Shown: positions 22,451 through 35,437 of the stretch, piece after piece
Numbering within the stretch: position 1 is the stretch's first letter
Layout: every line of letters starts with the position of its first letter
Source: Prunus persica
Taxonomy: Eukaryota; Streptophyta; Magnoliopsida; Rosales; Rosaceae
NCBI RefSeq assembly: GCF_000346465.2
Contig: NC_034011.1
Span: 25,665,941-25,729,940 of the forward strand
Length of the DNA stretch: 64,000 nt
Direction of reading: 5' to 3'
Made by a program: the position numbers and the translations under genes
Notes under the pieces: generated by a model
Seen by the model: only the letters and a program-made list of their open reading frames with translations
Database searches by the model: none
Told to the model about the DNA's origin: nothing

Positions 22451-23830
22451 ACTTAACAAATGCACTCCCTGCGTTCGCCTGAAAAATAGCTCATTTGTTT
22501 GAAAAACTAAGTTAGTGGGGTCCATTTTCCAAGGGAACGGTAACTTTACTCAACGAAAGTGCCCATTGCGTTCGCGTGAATAAATATCTCATTTGTTTGA
22601 AAAAGTAAGTTAGTGAGGTCCATTTTTTCAGGGAACGGGCAACTTTACTCAACGAACGCAACCCCTACGTTCGCGTGAACAAATAGCATGTTTATTTGAA
22701 AAAGTAAGTTATTTGGGCCAATTTTACCGAGGAACGAGCAACTTTTCTCAACGAAAGCAACCTCTGCGTTCACGCGAACAAATAACCTGTTTGTTTGAAA
22801 AAGTAAGTTATTTGGGCCATTTTTATGGGGAACGGGCAGCTTTACTCAATGAACGCAAACCATTGTGTTCGCATGAACAAATAACTCGTTTGTTTGAAAA
22901 AGTAAGTTAGTTGGGCCAATTTTTCCGAGGAACGAGCAACTTTACTCAACGAACGCAACATCTGCCTTCGTGTGAACAAATAGCCCATTTGTTTGAAAAA
23001 GGAAATTAGTTGGGCCCATTTTTCTGGGGAACGGGAGATTTTACTCAACGAACGCAACCCATTGCATTCGTATAAACAAATAGCCCGTTTGGTTGAAAAA
23101 GTAAGTTAATTGGGTATACTTTTGGGGGAAACGGGCAACTTTACTCAATGAACGCAGCCCCTGCGTTTGTGTGAACAAATTGCCATTTGTTTGAAAAAGT
23201 AAGTTAGTTGGGCTCATTTTTCCGGGGAACGGGCAACTTTACTCAACAGATGCAACACCTGCGTTTGCGTGAACAAATAGCTCGTTTGTTTGAAAAAGTA
23301 AGTTAGTTGACCCATTTTCTCCATGAACGGGCAACTTTACTCAACGAACGTAACCCCTGCGTTCGCGTGAACAAATAGCTCGTTTGTTGGAAAAAGTTAG
23401 TTAGTTGGGTCTATTTTTCCGGGGAATGGGTAACTTTACTCAACAAACACAACTTTTGCATTTGCGTGAACAAATAATCCGTTTAATTAAAAAAAGTAAG
23501 TTAGTTGGGCCCATTTTTCCTGGGAACGAGAAACGAGGAACGGGCAACTTTACTCAACGAACGCAACCCCTGCGTTCGCATGAACAAATAGCTCATTTGT
23601 TTGAAAAAGTAAGTTAGTTGGGTCTAATTTCCTTGGAAACGCCAACTGTATTCAACGAACGCACCCCCTGCATTTGCGTGAAAAAATAGCGTGTTTGTTT
23701 GATAAAGTATTTTAGTCCGTCAAATTTTCCGGGGAACGACGAACTTTACTCAACAAGCGCTCCCCTTGCGTCTTCGAAGTAAAATACCTTGTTTGTTGAG
23801 TAAATCAAGGAGTTCGTTGGGTAATTTGGT
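22451..23830 (+). repeat. Tandem array of ~99-bp units (13 clear + 1 degenerate)
   Basis: The motif TTTGAAAAAGTAAGTTAG recurs at about 22501, 22599, 22698, 22797, 22896, 22995, 23095, 23193, 23292, 23390, 23490, 23603 and 23701, with a decayed copy near 23798. Spacing is 98-100 bp except one 113-bp unit carrying an extra GAGAAACGAGG. Other conserved blocks per unit: GGGAACGGGCAACTTTACTC, and GAACGCA-N5-TGCGTTC, an inverted repeat able to fold into a 7-bp stem. Each unit has an in-frame TAG in the frame giving 33-aa repeats, so it is not coding. Copies differ at about 5-20% of positions by eye. Confidence 0.95.
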
Positions 23831-24061
23831 CAACGAACAACATTATTTACTTGACGAACGAGTCGCTTAGCGTTCTTTAGGTAGGTTTGTTGGGCATAAA
23901 TTACTGAATATAACTTTCATAATTTACAAAGAACCAAGGTAAAATGAAGGATTATTTAAGGAGTTACTTCCTCTACATTTCAACTCAAAGACTTCCACCT
24001 CTTTTGTACTTAATCCATTATTCAAACACAATCTGAGAGACAAAAACAGAAAACCCAAACA

Positions 24062-24379
24062 ATGTCACATTCAATGGTTGGTAGCTCAAGAGGCTCCACC
24101 ACACCTAAGAACAAGAGGTTGGGTGATGATGGTGTTAATTCTTCGAATTATGTCCGCCAACAAGTCAAACGAGCCCATGATGTCACGAAGCCTCCCACCG
24201 AGGCTAGTAACATCTTTGATGAAGGAGATTCAACGACCAAGTACCACATTTACAATGGCGGGATTGAGATCGGCTTTGAGATGTTTAGGAAATACGCTCA
24301 GCTTGATGGTGGTTCAACTAAGTGGGACAAAATCCAGGTATACGAAGCAATTGCTATTTTGGAGAAGCGAGCTCCGTGA
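24062..24379 (+). CDS. Orphan 105-aa ORF just downstream of the tandem array
   Basis: Frame with clear ATG, hydrophilic, starting MSHSMVGSSRGSTTPKNKR and ending IQVYEAIAILEKRAP. It has a basic N-terminal part, a middle with FDEGDSTTKYHIYNGG and a C-terminal amphipathic stretch. I do not recognise a domain. The ~120 bp before the ATG is CAAA/CCTCTA-rich, like a plant 5' UTR, and the 99-bp array lies immediately upstream where a promoter would be. No membrane or signal segment. It could be the remains of an element-encoded protein, a captured exon, or chance. Confidence 0.35.
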   Translation: MSHSMVGSSRGSTTPKNKRLGDDGVNSSNYVRQQVKRAHDVTKPPTEASNIFDEGDSTTKYHIYNGGIEIGFEMFRKYAQLDGGSTKWDKIQVYEAIAILEKRAP

Positions 24380-24962
24380 AACACCGGTATTGTATGATTT
24401 ATTTGGTGTTGGTTGTCATCATTTCTGATGTCATTTCAGATGTTATAATTTCAGCCATAATATCGGATGTTAAATGTTAGAATCGGTATGGTAGAATAGT
24501 TTGAGGGTATAAAATGTACAAAAAAATAACCCCAAAATATGGTTACGAGACCTTTATTATCAATCTAGTAGGAACTCCTGTTTGGTAAATGAAGTCGGGG
24601 CTTCAATACCCTGCTATCATGTTCCCATTGCGGCAACAAAAAAACTCTGGTGTGCAATGTATTACGTGAAGTAGATAACGTCCAATTGGCCGTCACATAA
24701 TGCAATTGTCCATGACATACTGCAAACACAACGTCCCTGTATGCAAACAGGAATACGTACATGCAATTGCACAACCTTAACCATCAACCTTATGTGCATG
24801 CAGTTACAGTATATGGAACTAATAATAATAATAATTTACTATTACATATATATTATTCTATAGATAATATGTCTAATTTATATAATTCATATAGCAATAT
24901 ATATAATATAGAATTTATATATTTTTTACCTTTTTATTTTCTACTATTTCATATATAGTTTC
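24380..24962. other. AT-rich spacer inside the accessory block
   Basis: No gene seen. A CATGCAATTGCAC palindrome variant occurs at 24760. (TA/AAT)-rich sequence at 24820-24930 precedes the RPT2 relic. Confidence 0.6.
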
Positions 24963-25905
<943 letters not shown>

Positions 25906-26960
25906 CTGAAAAAAGTGAAAATATGCTTACACGCTGAGAAGATAATTTGACAAGAAGAGTGCAGATACAACAAATATGCCATAAGCAAACATCATTGAAA
26001 GGAACTCTGTGGGGCACGCATAATTTTCGTTAACTGTGACAATAAAATTTTGAAACTAGACAGGTCTTTGCAACAAATTTTGTTGGTGCCTGCTCTGACC
26101 CAAATGTCTATTGTGAGTATGATATCGGTGGGTGCATGAGAGAGAGGTGCACCCACAAACATACAAACAAACAGGAAAACTAGCAAAAGCAATTGCTACT
26201 GGTGTCAGCATTGCAAAATACACAAAAATGGTGACAGAAATAGAGAGCAAACTATAATATCACAAAATGAGAATAGATGCAGCGACCTGTTGGAAGGAAA
26301 ATATCAGTTTGATGATATTTGACACCCAACTAATGACAACTGCATCCCTACGGCATGTTGCATACAGAATATGATACAAATTGGAAAACAACATGGGAGA
26401 CAAGTCTGAAATCTTGCAACTTAATTGAAACAGTGAAGCAGGTGACTGCACCCTGATTTTTTTGTAACATGTGCAAGTGGGGAGGATATTCTAGTGAACA
26501 AGACAGAACAAGGATACCAAAAGAACAAATAAATACAAGCAAAAGTTGAGATACGTGCATACTTTGGAAAAAAAAAACTATATACTGTAATTGCATTCAA
26601 TGACTTGGATTTGCATACAGGCTATTAGTAATTGCATACAGAAATATGCAATTGCATGAACATTACAGCCATCAATGTCAGATACCCACTTCACCTCACG
26701 CCACTTTCAGAATCACAAACCCACCACAATCAAATCATACACAATCAGAGGCCTCATGGGTATTCATATATACAATCAGATCAAGAGGCACTATAACAAC
26801 CCAGCAGAAATGCACAGTGGGAAAAGAAATACAAAATTTGAATAATTAATTTCTGGAATTGTTCAATGAAAAAACTGAAACAACAATTCAAAATCACTAG
26901 AAGAATAAATTAAATAGAACCATCAATTACCCATAACGAAAATCAACACACGAACTTACC
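25906..26960. other. Sequence between the RPT2 relic and the 27.0-kb exon-like segment
   Basis: No RPT2 upstream exons (Walker A, N-terminal coiled coil) are found where they should be. AT-rich, with the palindrome ATGCAATTGCATG at 26646-26658. If transcribed leftward, this would be one large intron. Confidence 0.6.
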
Positions 26961-27164
26961 GAGATGGAGGAAGCAGCTGGAGAAGACGAAGTGGGTTTCT
27001 GGGTTTTGGTTGAAATATGCTCCTCAGATGGAGAAGACGAAGTGGGGGGAGCTTCTTCAGGCTGTACGAAGCTGTGCAGCTGTGACTTCACCGAAATAGA
27101 GCTGTGGCTGTGCAAAGCTATGGAGGAGGAGATAGACGAAATCGATCTGTGTGCAGCCTAGGTT
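26961..27164 (-). other. Chimeric first-exon-like segment upstream of the RPT2 relic
   Basis: On the minus strand, a Ser/Thr/Pro-rich open stretch ends in a good donor (CCATCTCG, then GTAAGTTC). It contains two copies of CCCACTTCGTCTTCTCCA. It does not resemble the RPT2 N-terminus. It may be a foreign 5' exon joined to the captured RPT2 fragment, or just non-coding sequence. Confidence 0.3.
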
Positions 27165-27264
27165 TTGAACGCGCGGGAGCTTTTTTTTCCTTATTTTCAC
27201 TGGTTAACCAAAAGAACCAGTTTCACTTGTTTTTAAAAAAAGCCCACGTGACTAGCATGTGATG

Positions 27265-27294
27265 GGCTGTACAGGTACAGCCGGCGCACCACAG
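27265..27294 (-). repeat. Right terminal inverted repeat candidate
   Basis: Reverse complement of the left repeat (19914-19943), about 26/30 by eye. Flanked outside by CCAAACTCT, with no matching duplication seen at the left edge. Confidence 0.5.
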
Positions 27295-30200
27295 CCAAAC
27301 TCTAAACTGCAACCCATCAACTGCGAGTCTGTGTACCTCCTCACTTGGCAATGAATCATTGGTCTCTATCTAAAACTCAGACAAGTCGCGGGAATGGCAT
27401 TTCTGTAAATTTTTCAGGAACTGAGTAGATTAGGAGTCAGGACTGAAAGGGAAAATTCATTTTGTTGTGTTTTTTACTAGAGTCCACAGAATTTTACAGA
27501 CTATTATAATAAATGGGTGTGTTTTGTGTGTGAGAGAATTTTGGTATTATTAGGAGAAAATGATTGTTCTTCTCATTTCATTTTTGAAATTGACAAACTA
27601 ATTAAACAATAAATTGTTTTGTTCATGAATCATGATTGTTCTTCTCATTAGACAAGTAGCCTACTACTTATTAAAGAAATGATTTTTGCATGTTCCCGGT
27701 ACACCACGTAACTGGTGTACCATTTAATATATATATATATATATATATATATCATTTCCTTAAAAGTAAGTTGTTGTTGAATGACAATGAGCTTTGACTC
27801 ACCATGGTAAATGAAGATTAATTTGCATAGGCCTTAATAGAAATTAATGATTTTTCCTAGCGAAAGTTCTCATCTTTTTATTAGCTCACTAAAGTGAAGT
27901 CGCTTTAAGCTTCCTAGCTAGTGGTGTTTAGTTAGACCTATCTAAAAATCTGGTAAGCAGCCCCCAAACAAAAAGTAACCTAGAATTAGTTTAAGCAACC
28001 TTACAAGATAACAAGAACATGATACTACCTTTCCTGAGATTCTAACAGAATTTACTTCTTCTTTCTAAGGCAGCAGCAGAACCTTGGGAAATCTGCTGCA
28101 CTGCTGGCTGGCTGGCTAGCTAGAATTTGAGTTGTGCAAGTAAAAGCTTCAATCTTTCACCCCAAAAAAAATTTGTGACAAAGAAAAAGGGTATTGAAAC
28201 AGTGTCCAAATCTTACCAACAAATTCTGGTGGAAATGCAGGCATTTACTTGCATGAATGGAGTCAATGGACCCCATCAGCCCCACTGTCCTAATATCTAG
28301 ATGCTTGTGCTTCATGCTTATGAAAGTGATTAAATTGGGTCGGGGACCCCATGGAATCCATTTTAGTGCTTATATATGTGCGTGTGCAGAGAAGAACCTC
28401 ACCTAATTTCAAACACGTGTTTCATCAGCAGCAGCAGCATATTATAGTAAATAACACCAACTAATCCCAAGCCTAACCATAGTTAATCAAACCTAATTAA
28501 TAGTTTCAATTCTGAGTTGGACCAACCGAGTTGACTCAGTTGAATGAACCATGGAAAATGCAAATACAGATAATAAGAGGGGCTGAAGATTAGATAAGAC
28601 GATCTGCTTACGACAATTTTCCATATTATAAAAAGGAGATAAGATGATGAATGATCGTGAAAGAAGGAAGGCAAGCCATTCACATCAGCTGAATGTGGAG
28701 GGGAGTAACACAAGTGTAGGCAAGCTATTAGAAATTATAATTGAACCCAGTAGACGCCAAAGAGGTCATGAAAAGAAACTAGCAAAGTGCAAATCCCATT
28801 TTGTCACATTAATTTCTTACTTTATTTCTTTTTCAAGTGGTCACCACACCCACTACTGGTTCATGTCATGCCCAATATTGCCTTACCCATCAACCTTTTC
28901 TTCTTTTTTTCTGGTTTCATCTCTGGGATTTTCGAATCTAAATGGAAATATCTTGGATCAAGTTGGATCCCATTACCTTGAATCATCGACAAATTCTTTC
29001 ACTTATTGCATTCTCAATCTTTTCTTTATTTTTTATTACAATACATATCGACATGCTTTTGGAAAATATATCATTTACAGAAACAGTTAATTTTTTAATA
29101 TATAACATGATGTTATCCATTCATCATAATATTTTAACATGAACACATTGACCGTATACAATTGAGGAAGGTGTCAACTGAAAAGCTGTTACCGAATTAT
29201 ATAATTTTTGAACTCTACAGGAGTTCTCATGCAAATTGCAGTGCAATTAGGAGCTAGGTGATCTAGATCTATTACGTATATATATATATATATATCCTGG
29301 TAGAGAAAGCTAGCTAGCATTGAATTAGCAATGTCAAACAAACAGACACATAAAAACGCACGAGAATCTCCACAAAGGATCTCCAAATGGTGCAAAAGGG
29401 GAGGCTATATTTTTATAGTAAAATAAATCGGTGGAAAGGAATTCATGTATATAATAATATAGTGCAAGTTACAACCTACAACCATCGAGCGAGGCCATAG
29501 AATTCCGGGGTTTTATGCCGCTCCTACATCTTATTTAGGTCATCAGCTGAAGATTGCATATAACCAAATAATTTAATTGAATTTTTTTTTAATATAAGCG
29601 ATGATCTAAATTATAAGATATGAGATTTCTCACACATATAAAACTAAGATTTCATAATGTTCGAACCTGAGACCTCTTACATAGTTTGTTAGTTATACTC
29701 GGTAAACATAACTAGAAATCTTTAGACAAAATACAGCAGCCAAGGTGTCCAAAATGTTACTGTTCCCCATGTCTAAGATTCAACTGCAAATGCTTCTTCT
29801 TCTTGTTTTCTAGGAAAAAAAGGTTACTTAAATCTCATATTAATACATTTTATTTGCATATACTACAATAAACATAGCTGCAGTCTTATAACCGTCATAC
29901 CCAGCCGCCCAATATCAAAACGTGAATTTTTTTTTTAAATAAAAAAAGGGTACTATTACTCTATAAATTATTGCTGGAATTTTTTATTGGCTTTTTTTTT
30001 CTTTCTCGAACCCATTTTTCTTTTCCTTGTTTGGATTGTCGGGGATGTCCCTCTCATATGATAGCAATCCAGTTGAATTACATATTTCGTTACGTGTCAT
30101 GTCCATAAATGAGATTCATGGCAGGCCTAATGATATATGAAAGATACTCTTTCTTTCTTTTTTTTTTAAATTTTATTTTATTATTAATATATAAATTACC

Positions 30201-31248
30201 CAATTTATTTATTTTGTTCTGGTTTAATTCAAAAGTTTATTTCTTGTATATGAGAAAGAAACAAACATTTGATGGAGAAGGCAGGCCCCGGAAAACAAAG
30301 CTATACGTCTCTTTTTCTGTCTCTCTCTCTTCTACGGCAGGGGACCCAGTTTAGGCAATGAGGTTCGTATGTGAGCCCAATTTCACAAGTAATTCATGAT
30401 TGGTGTGAATAAAAATCATTGGGAAAAACATTGGGGCCTTTTAAAAGGGGATGCATCCACAAATTTGATCAACACCCTCATTCCTAATTTCATTTTTCTT
30501 TTTCTACAAAAGTTGTTTAGACTCAGGGTAATGAGGATACCCTTTTCAATTAAGTTCGAATTTCCCTCTCTGTAGATTAGATTAATTTATAGCATATTTG
30601 AATTTCTCTCTCATGTTTCTCATGTGTTTACGAAGAACAAATACTCTCAAAATCGAGAATGGGATAAACTACGGAGAGTAGTTGATCTAATTTCAATTCC
30701 TTAATTCTTCTATCTAAGTAAACATGCACAGTAGTTTAGACGGCCCAAATCACAGAGCACATATCTGTATATCACGGCCCGAATAACAGGAGCCCATTTC
30801 CGAGGACCTGAATGCGAGAGCGGAAATTACAGTAAGCTAAAATTCGAGTTGAATTTGAATGAAACAGCGGACATAATGTTAACCGAAGTCTACGCGTTTT
30901 CTCCGGTTTCCCGCGAAAATCTCAACGGTCAAAAATAGCGAACCAATTCGCGGCCTTTCTCTCTCACTCTGTCATCCCCCCCAACCCTCCGCCCCAAATG
31001 ACATTGTACGGATTTCTCTGTCTCTGTCTCTCTTTCTTTGATCAATCAATAACTTCTTCCTTTTCAATTGAGGGTCATGAAACTTTGTATCCCCAATTAA
31101 TTATAACATAATTGACACTAGAAATTCATTCTCTTGATTTCCTAATCCACCGTAACCTTCGAGATTGGGTGTGCGTGTGCGGGCGTGGACCAGTACGACG
31201 AGTTCTATACCGCGGAGTCCGAGTTAACCCCGGAGTCCGCCATGGAAG
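27295..31248. other. Intergenic spacer, ~4 kb
   Basis: No gene supported. An 18-bp repeat ATGATTGTTCTTCTCATT occurs at about 27560 and 27638. GGTACACC and GGTGTACC half-sites lie at 27690-27715, and (TA)n at 27726-27752 and 29274-29295. A 148-aa open frame at 28644-29090 is low-complexity and not called. The CNGC promoter and 5' UTR fill roughly the last 500 bp (pyrimidine-rich, TCTCTCTGTCTCTG near 31015). Confidence 0.55.
27726..27752. repeat. (TA)n microsatellite
   Basis: Pure TA run of about 13 repeats, just downstream of the GGTGTACC half-site. Confidence 0.9.
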
Positions 31249-34200
31249 ATGAATAGAATAATCGCCACGCCGGCCTCCAAATTCCGCCCCCTCCACCCCA
31301 ACAGCAACCCTAACAACGCCGACAGCTCCGGCGTAGCCATCCCAGTGGAAGAGCACCCGCTCCAAATCCTATGGAACCACCAAGTCCTCGACCCGGACAG
31401 CGACATCGTAGCCCACTGGAACCACGTCTTCCTCGTCATTTGCATCTTCGCCCTCTTCATCGACCCTCTCTACTTCTACCTTCCCAACGTCGACGGCCCC
31501 GCTTGCTTGTCCTCCAACAACGAACTCGCTGTCGTCGTCACCTGCTTCCGCACCTTCACCGATCTCTTCTACCTCCTCCACATGATCATCAAATTCCGTA
31601 CCGCCTACGTCAATCCCAGTTCTAGGGTTTTCGGCCGCGGCGAGCTCGTCATGGACCCCCGCCAGATTGCCATCCGCTACTTGAAATCCGACTTCGTCGT
31701 CGATCTTGCTGCCACCATTCCAGTACCGCAGGCATGGCATTTGCAATTAATTGATTAATTGATGTTAATTTGGAGTTGAGTATTTTCATGGTGGAAGTTG
31801 AGGATTTGGTTTGAATTTTGCGCAGATTGTTATCTGGTTAGTGATTCCGGCCACCAGGAATTCGAGAGCTGATCATGCCAACAGCACTCTGGCTCTGTTC
31901 GTTCTGACTCAGTATGTTCCTCGAATCTTCCTCATCTTTCCTCTGAATCAGCGCATCATCAAGACCACCGGCGTTGTGGCGAAGACTGCGTGGGCAGGAG
32001 CTGCATACAATCTCCTTCTTTTCATGCTAGCCAGTCATGTAAGCAATCAACCATTTCCAAGCAAAGCACTCATGTAAATATTGTCCTAAGAAAATTTAAT
32101 TAATTTGCTAAATCTATTACATTGAATGGTCCAGATAGTTGGAGCTGTGTGGTATCTATCGTCCATAGGGCGGCAGTTCTCTTGTTGGAGACAGGAGTGT
32201 AGAAGGGAGAGCGAGTCCATGATTGTGTCTTGCCTTACTAGTTTTCTGGATTGTAATAGCATGGAGCTACCAGAACGGAAATATTGGCTCAACGTCACCG
32301 AAGTTGTTTCGAATTGTGATGCAGAGAATGAGAAAAATATCAAATTTAAGTTTGGAATCTTTGGGGATGCTTTCAAGAATGATGTGGCGAACTCGCGCTT
32401 CTTTGAGAAGTACTTGTATTGTTTTTGGTGGGGTTTAAGAAACTTAAGGTATGATTCTAATTAGCTTTCTGTGGAGGTGTGTAAGCTGCTGCATTTACTT
32501 TCACTTTTACAATGTAGCATTCTTATTGCTGTTAATGCTGATAATTTGTTTCTCTCTGTAGTTCCTACGGGCAGACCTTGAAGACGAGCACATATCTTTG
32601 GGAAATAATGTTTTCCATTGTTCTCTGTCTTACTGGTTTAATTCTTTTCTCACTATTGATTGGAAACATGCAGGTATTACATGAGAGTTAATTTTTCGAT
32701 ACCACTACTCATTATGTTATTATTGATTTTCATGTCGCTAACAGGGTAATGTGTGGCCTTACAAACATTTAAACAGCATAATGTACTTGGCATATACTTC
32801 GCCTGTTTGGTTTTTACATATGGAAGAAACCATAAATGTAGAGCCATCATCTAATTTGTAAAACCACAAAATGCTTAGAAGAAGAAATTCATGCCACCTA
32901 AGGGTAGAAGTCCCCTGCAAAACAAATCAGTCATAAACTAGAGCTATTACAGTCACCATGCATATTAGCCGGTAGTTGACCATGCAGTTCACTGAGAGAA
33001 CTGTAAAGATCATCTAGATTAATATAAATCCATTCAGATTGCTTTACACTTAGCTGATTGTGTCAGGGTTGCGGTATGGATTTTATTTTTCCTAGTAGAA
33101 CTCGTTTTGTAAGAAAAGCGCCTCCAATGGGGATTCATGTTCTTCCAATCTTCGACTTGTGACATTTTGTATACTACTCACCTGCAAGTTTTCATGAGTA
33201 ATACTTGCAAATACTAGTGCTGTTTAATAATATTTTCTTTCCCCTTGTTGAAGACTTATCTGCAATCGATGTCGATAAAATTCGAAGAATGGAGGATTAA
33301 GCAAACAGATACTGAGGAGTGGATGAGACATCGCCAATTACCTGAGGATTTGCGAGACCGTGTACGCCGATTTATGCAATACAAATGGTTTGCCACACGA
33401 GGAGTCGATGAAGAATCCATATTGCGCTCATTGCCTTTAGACCTCTGCCATGAAATCCAGCGACACTTATGCCTTAACCTTGTTCGTCGTGTAAGTGTAT
33501 CTTCCTACTTATGTTGTTATTTCTGGTGATGCTTCAACCCTGTATCTGGTTACAGGACCCACCCTTATAGTTCAGGGAGACGGTTTCTCCTTTTGGATCC
33601 AATTTTGTTACTATGTTATTTATGTATTTTGTTTTCCTTTGATCTTGGATGTCATTCTAAGTGAAAAATGATACTCTTACCCCTTTTAAGCCCCGTTTCA
33701 TGCAAAAAGTTCATTTCTTCTGGCTTTTCAGTCCTATCTGGAAGTTTAGCTGTGTCCAAAATTGGTGGACCTATCATTTATTTCCACTATTCCATTCAAT
33801 TTACAACTCCAGATTTCTCTATTTACAGCATAGAAAAGTTGATGATTAATACAACACATGAAAAATAGTATTTTTACTGCACAACGGGATATTTTTCTAA
33901 AGCAATCGGTGGATCATGTATGCAATGAAAGCAGTTGAATGTTTGCCAACGGAGGAATCCTACTTTGATAAATCTTGTTCTGTCATTGTGCAGGTCCCTT
34001 TTTTTTCACAAATGGACGACCAGCTTCTTGATGCCATATGTGAACGTCTTGTCTCATCCTTGAGTATCCAAGGCACACATATAGTTCAAGAGGGTGACCC
34101 AGTAACTGAGATGTTGTTTATCATTAGAGGGAAACTTGAGAGCTCCACAACCAATGGAGGGAGGTCTGGGTTCTTTAACTCCATCGCTCTTGGACCGGGC

Positions 34201-34776
34201 GACTTCTGCGGTGAGGAACTCTTGACATGGGCCTTGATGCCAAGCTCTAGCCTTAATCTGCCTTCTTCCACTCGGACTGTGAGAGCCTTAACCGAAGTTG
34301 AAGCTTTTGCACTTCGAGCCGAGGACCTTAAATTCGTTGCAGGTCAGTTCAAGCGCCTTCACAGCAAGAAACTACAGCATGCGTTTAGGTACTATTCCCA
34401 CCAATGGAGGACATGGGGTGCTTGCTTCATACAAGCCGCTTGGAGAAGGTTTAAGAAGAGAAAGATGGCAAGGGACTTGGCTATGCAGGAGAGCTTCTAC
34501 TATATGCAAATCCCAGGCCAAGAGGAAGAGGGTTACTACTACTATGATGAAGAACAAGCAGATGGAAATTATGAGAATAATGAGAATGGTGGGAGATCAG
34601 GGGAGAGTACAAGCAATACCGGCTCGCATATTGGGGTCACATTTCTGGCTTCCAAATTTGCTGCAAATACGAAAAGAGGAATTGCCCAGAAAGCTCAGGC
34701 GGTTGAGGCTGCTTCTACCAGTTTGGGGATGCCTCGTTTGTTTAAGCCAGATGAACCTGATTTCTCTGTAGAATGA
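31249..34776 (+). CDS. Cyclic nucleotide-gated ion channel, group III (CNGC14/17-like)
   Basis: Plasma-membrane non-selective cation (Ca2+) channel subunit. Exons 31249-31731, 31826-32038, 32135-32448, 32562-32673, 33254-33490 and 33994-34776 join in phase to 713 aa. Six-TM plant CNGC pattern: S1 WNHVFLVICIFALFIDPLYF, RTAYVNPSSRVFGRGELV, AWAGAAYNLLLFMLASH, and the pore LSSYGQTLKTSTY (about 336-348). A C-linker follows, then a cyclic-nucleotide-binding domain with the plant-specific GDFCGEELLTW (about 522) and an IQ-like calmodulin site GACFIQAAWRRFKKRK (about 592-607). Ends in the family's DEPDFSVE. The first intron appears to use a GC donor. The N-terminus before LDPDSDIV is short (~44 aa), and an in-frame stop lies upstream of the ATG. 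CNGC17 (phytosulfokine growth) and CNGC14 (root auxin Ca2+) are the closest I recall. Confidence 0.93.
32674..33253 (+). other. CNGC intron 4 (580 nt)
   Basis: Non-coding between exons 32562-32673 and 33254-33490. Nothing else recognised. Intron 5 (33491-33993) is similar. Confidence 0.8.
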
Positions 34777-35437
34777 GAGAACAATTAGTTAGTTCAAGAT
34801 TTGTAATCAGGGAACGGGAAAATGAACTAACGAAAGAATAGTTAGGAACAAAGTTTTGTGACATGGATGTAAATTATACTTCAGGTAGACTAGCAGTGAC
34901 CATCAATTTTCCAATTCTATAGTGTTGAATCATTCGCTCTCAAATATTAGGTACCGTGACCTGTCATAGATTAAATATTAGTGTACTAAAGGAGAAGAAG
35001 CAGTCGGAAAGCAGTACAGTAGACTGACCTAGCTAGATGGAATACATTAGGCTCCTTAGCTTCTAACAAGAAGTATTTGCATTTAGAAACTAAGATTAAG
35101 TTTCTATAAATTGTCATTAAGCCACACAAAAATCCATACGGGTCGGTCTAAAGCACGGCACAAGCCAGTATTGAAATAGTCCTAATTCAGTATGCTAGTA
35201 TCATTTTAGTTTCAACAATCCTTGAGTTTAGAATGCTGGTTTAGAACTCTAGCACAGATCCATACACGAACATGAACTTAAAGTTACATTCACAAATGCA
35301 TTTGTATTCTGAAGTATTAGCTAATGGCATTGATGTGGTGTTACAATACAAACCCAAATATATCTACGAAAACAAAATATTCTCATTAGAATTAAAGTAA
35401 TTAATAGTTTCTCATTCTGTTTCGTGGTTTTAAACTT
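34777..35437. other. Intergenic between convergent genes
   Basis: The 3' UTRs of the CNGC (rightward) and the SPARK kinase (leftward) face each other. No gene seen. Confidence 0.65.

Noticed and set aside
22713..23617. Short frames with repeated LFEKVS peptides inside the tandem array
   Set aside because: They are translations of the 99-bp unit, with a stop in every unit; non-coding.
27690..27715. GGTACACC/GGTGTACC inverted pair as a MITE
   Set aside because: Only short half-sites with an adjacent (TA)n tract; no second end or target duplication found.
28644..29090. 148-aa open frame
   Set aside because: Phe/Ser-rich low-complexity translation of AT-rich spacer; no family resemblance.
31369..31746. 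Long minus-strand frame opposite CNGC exon 1
   Set aside because: Shadow of the GC-rich coding exon; Glu/Val-rich, no domain.
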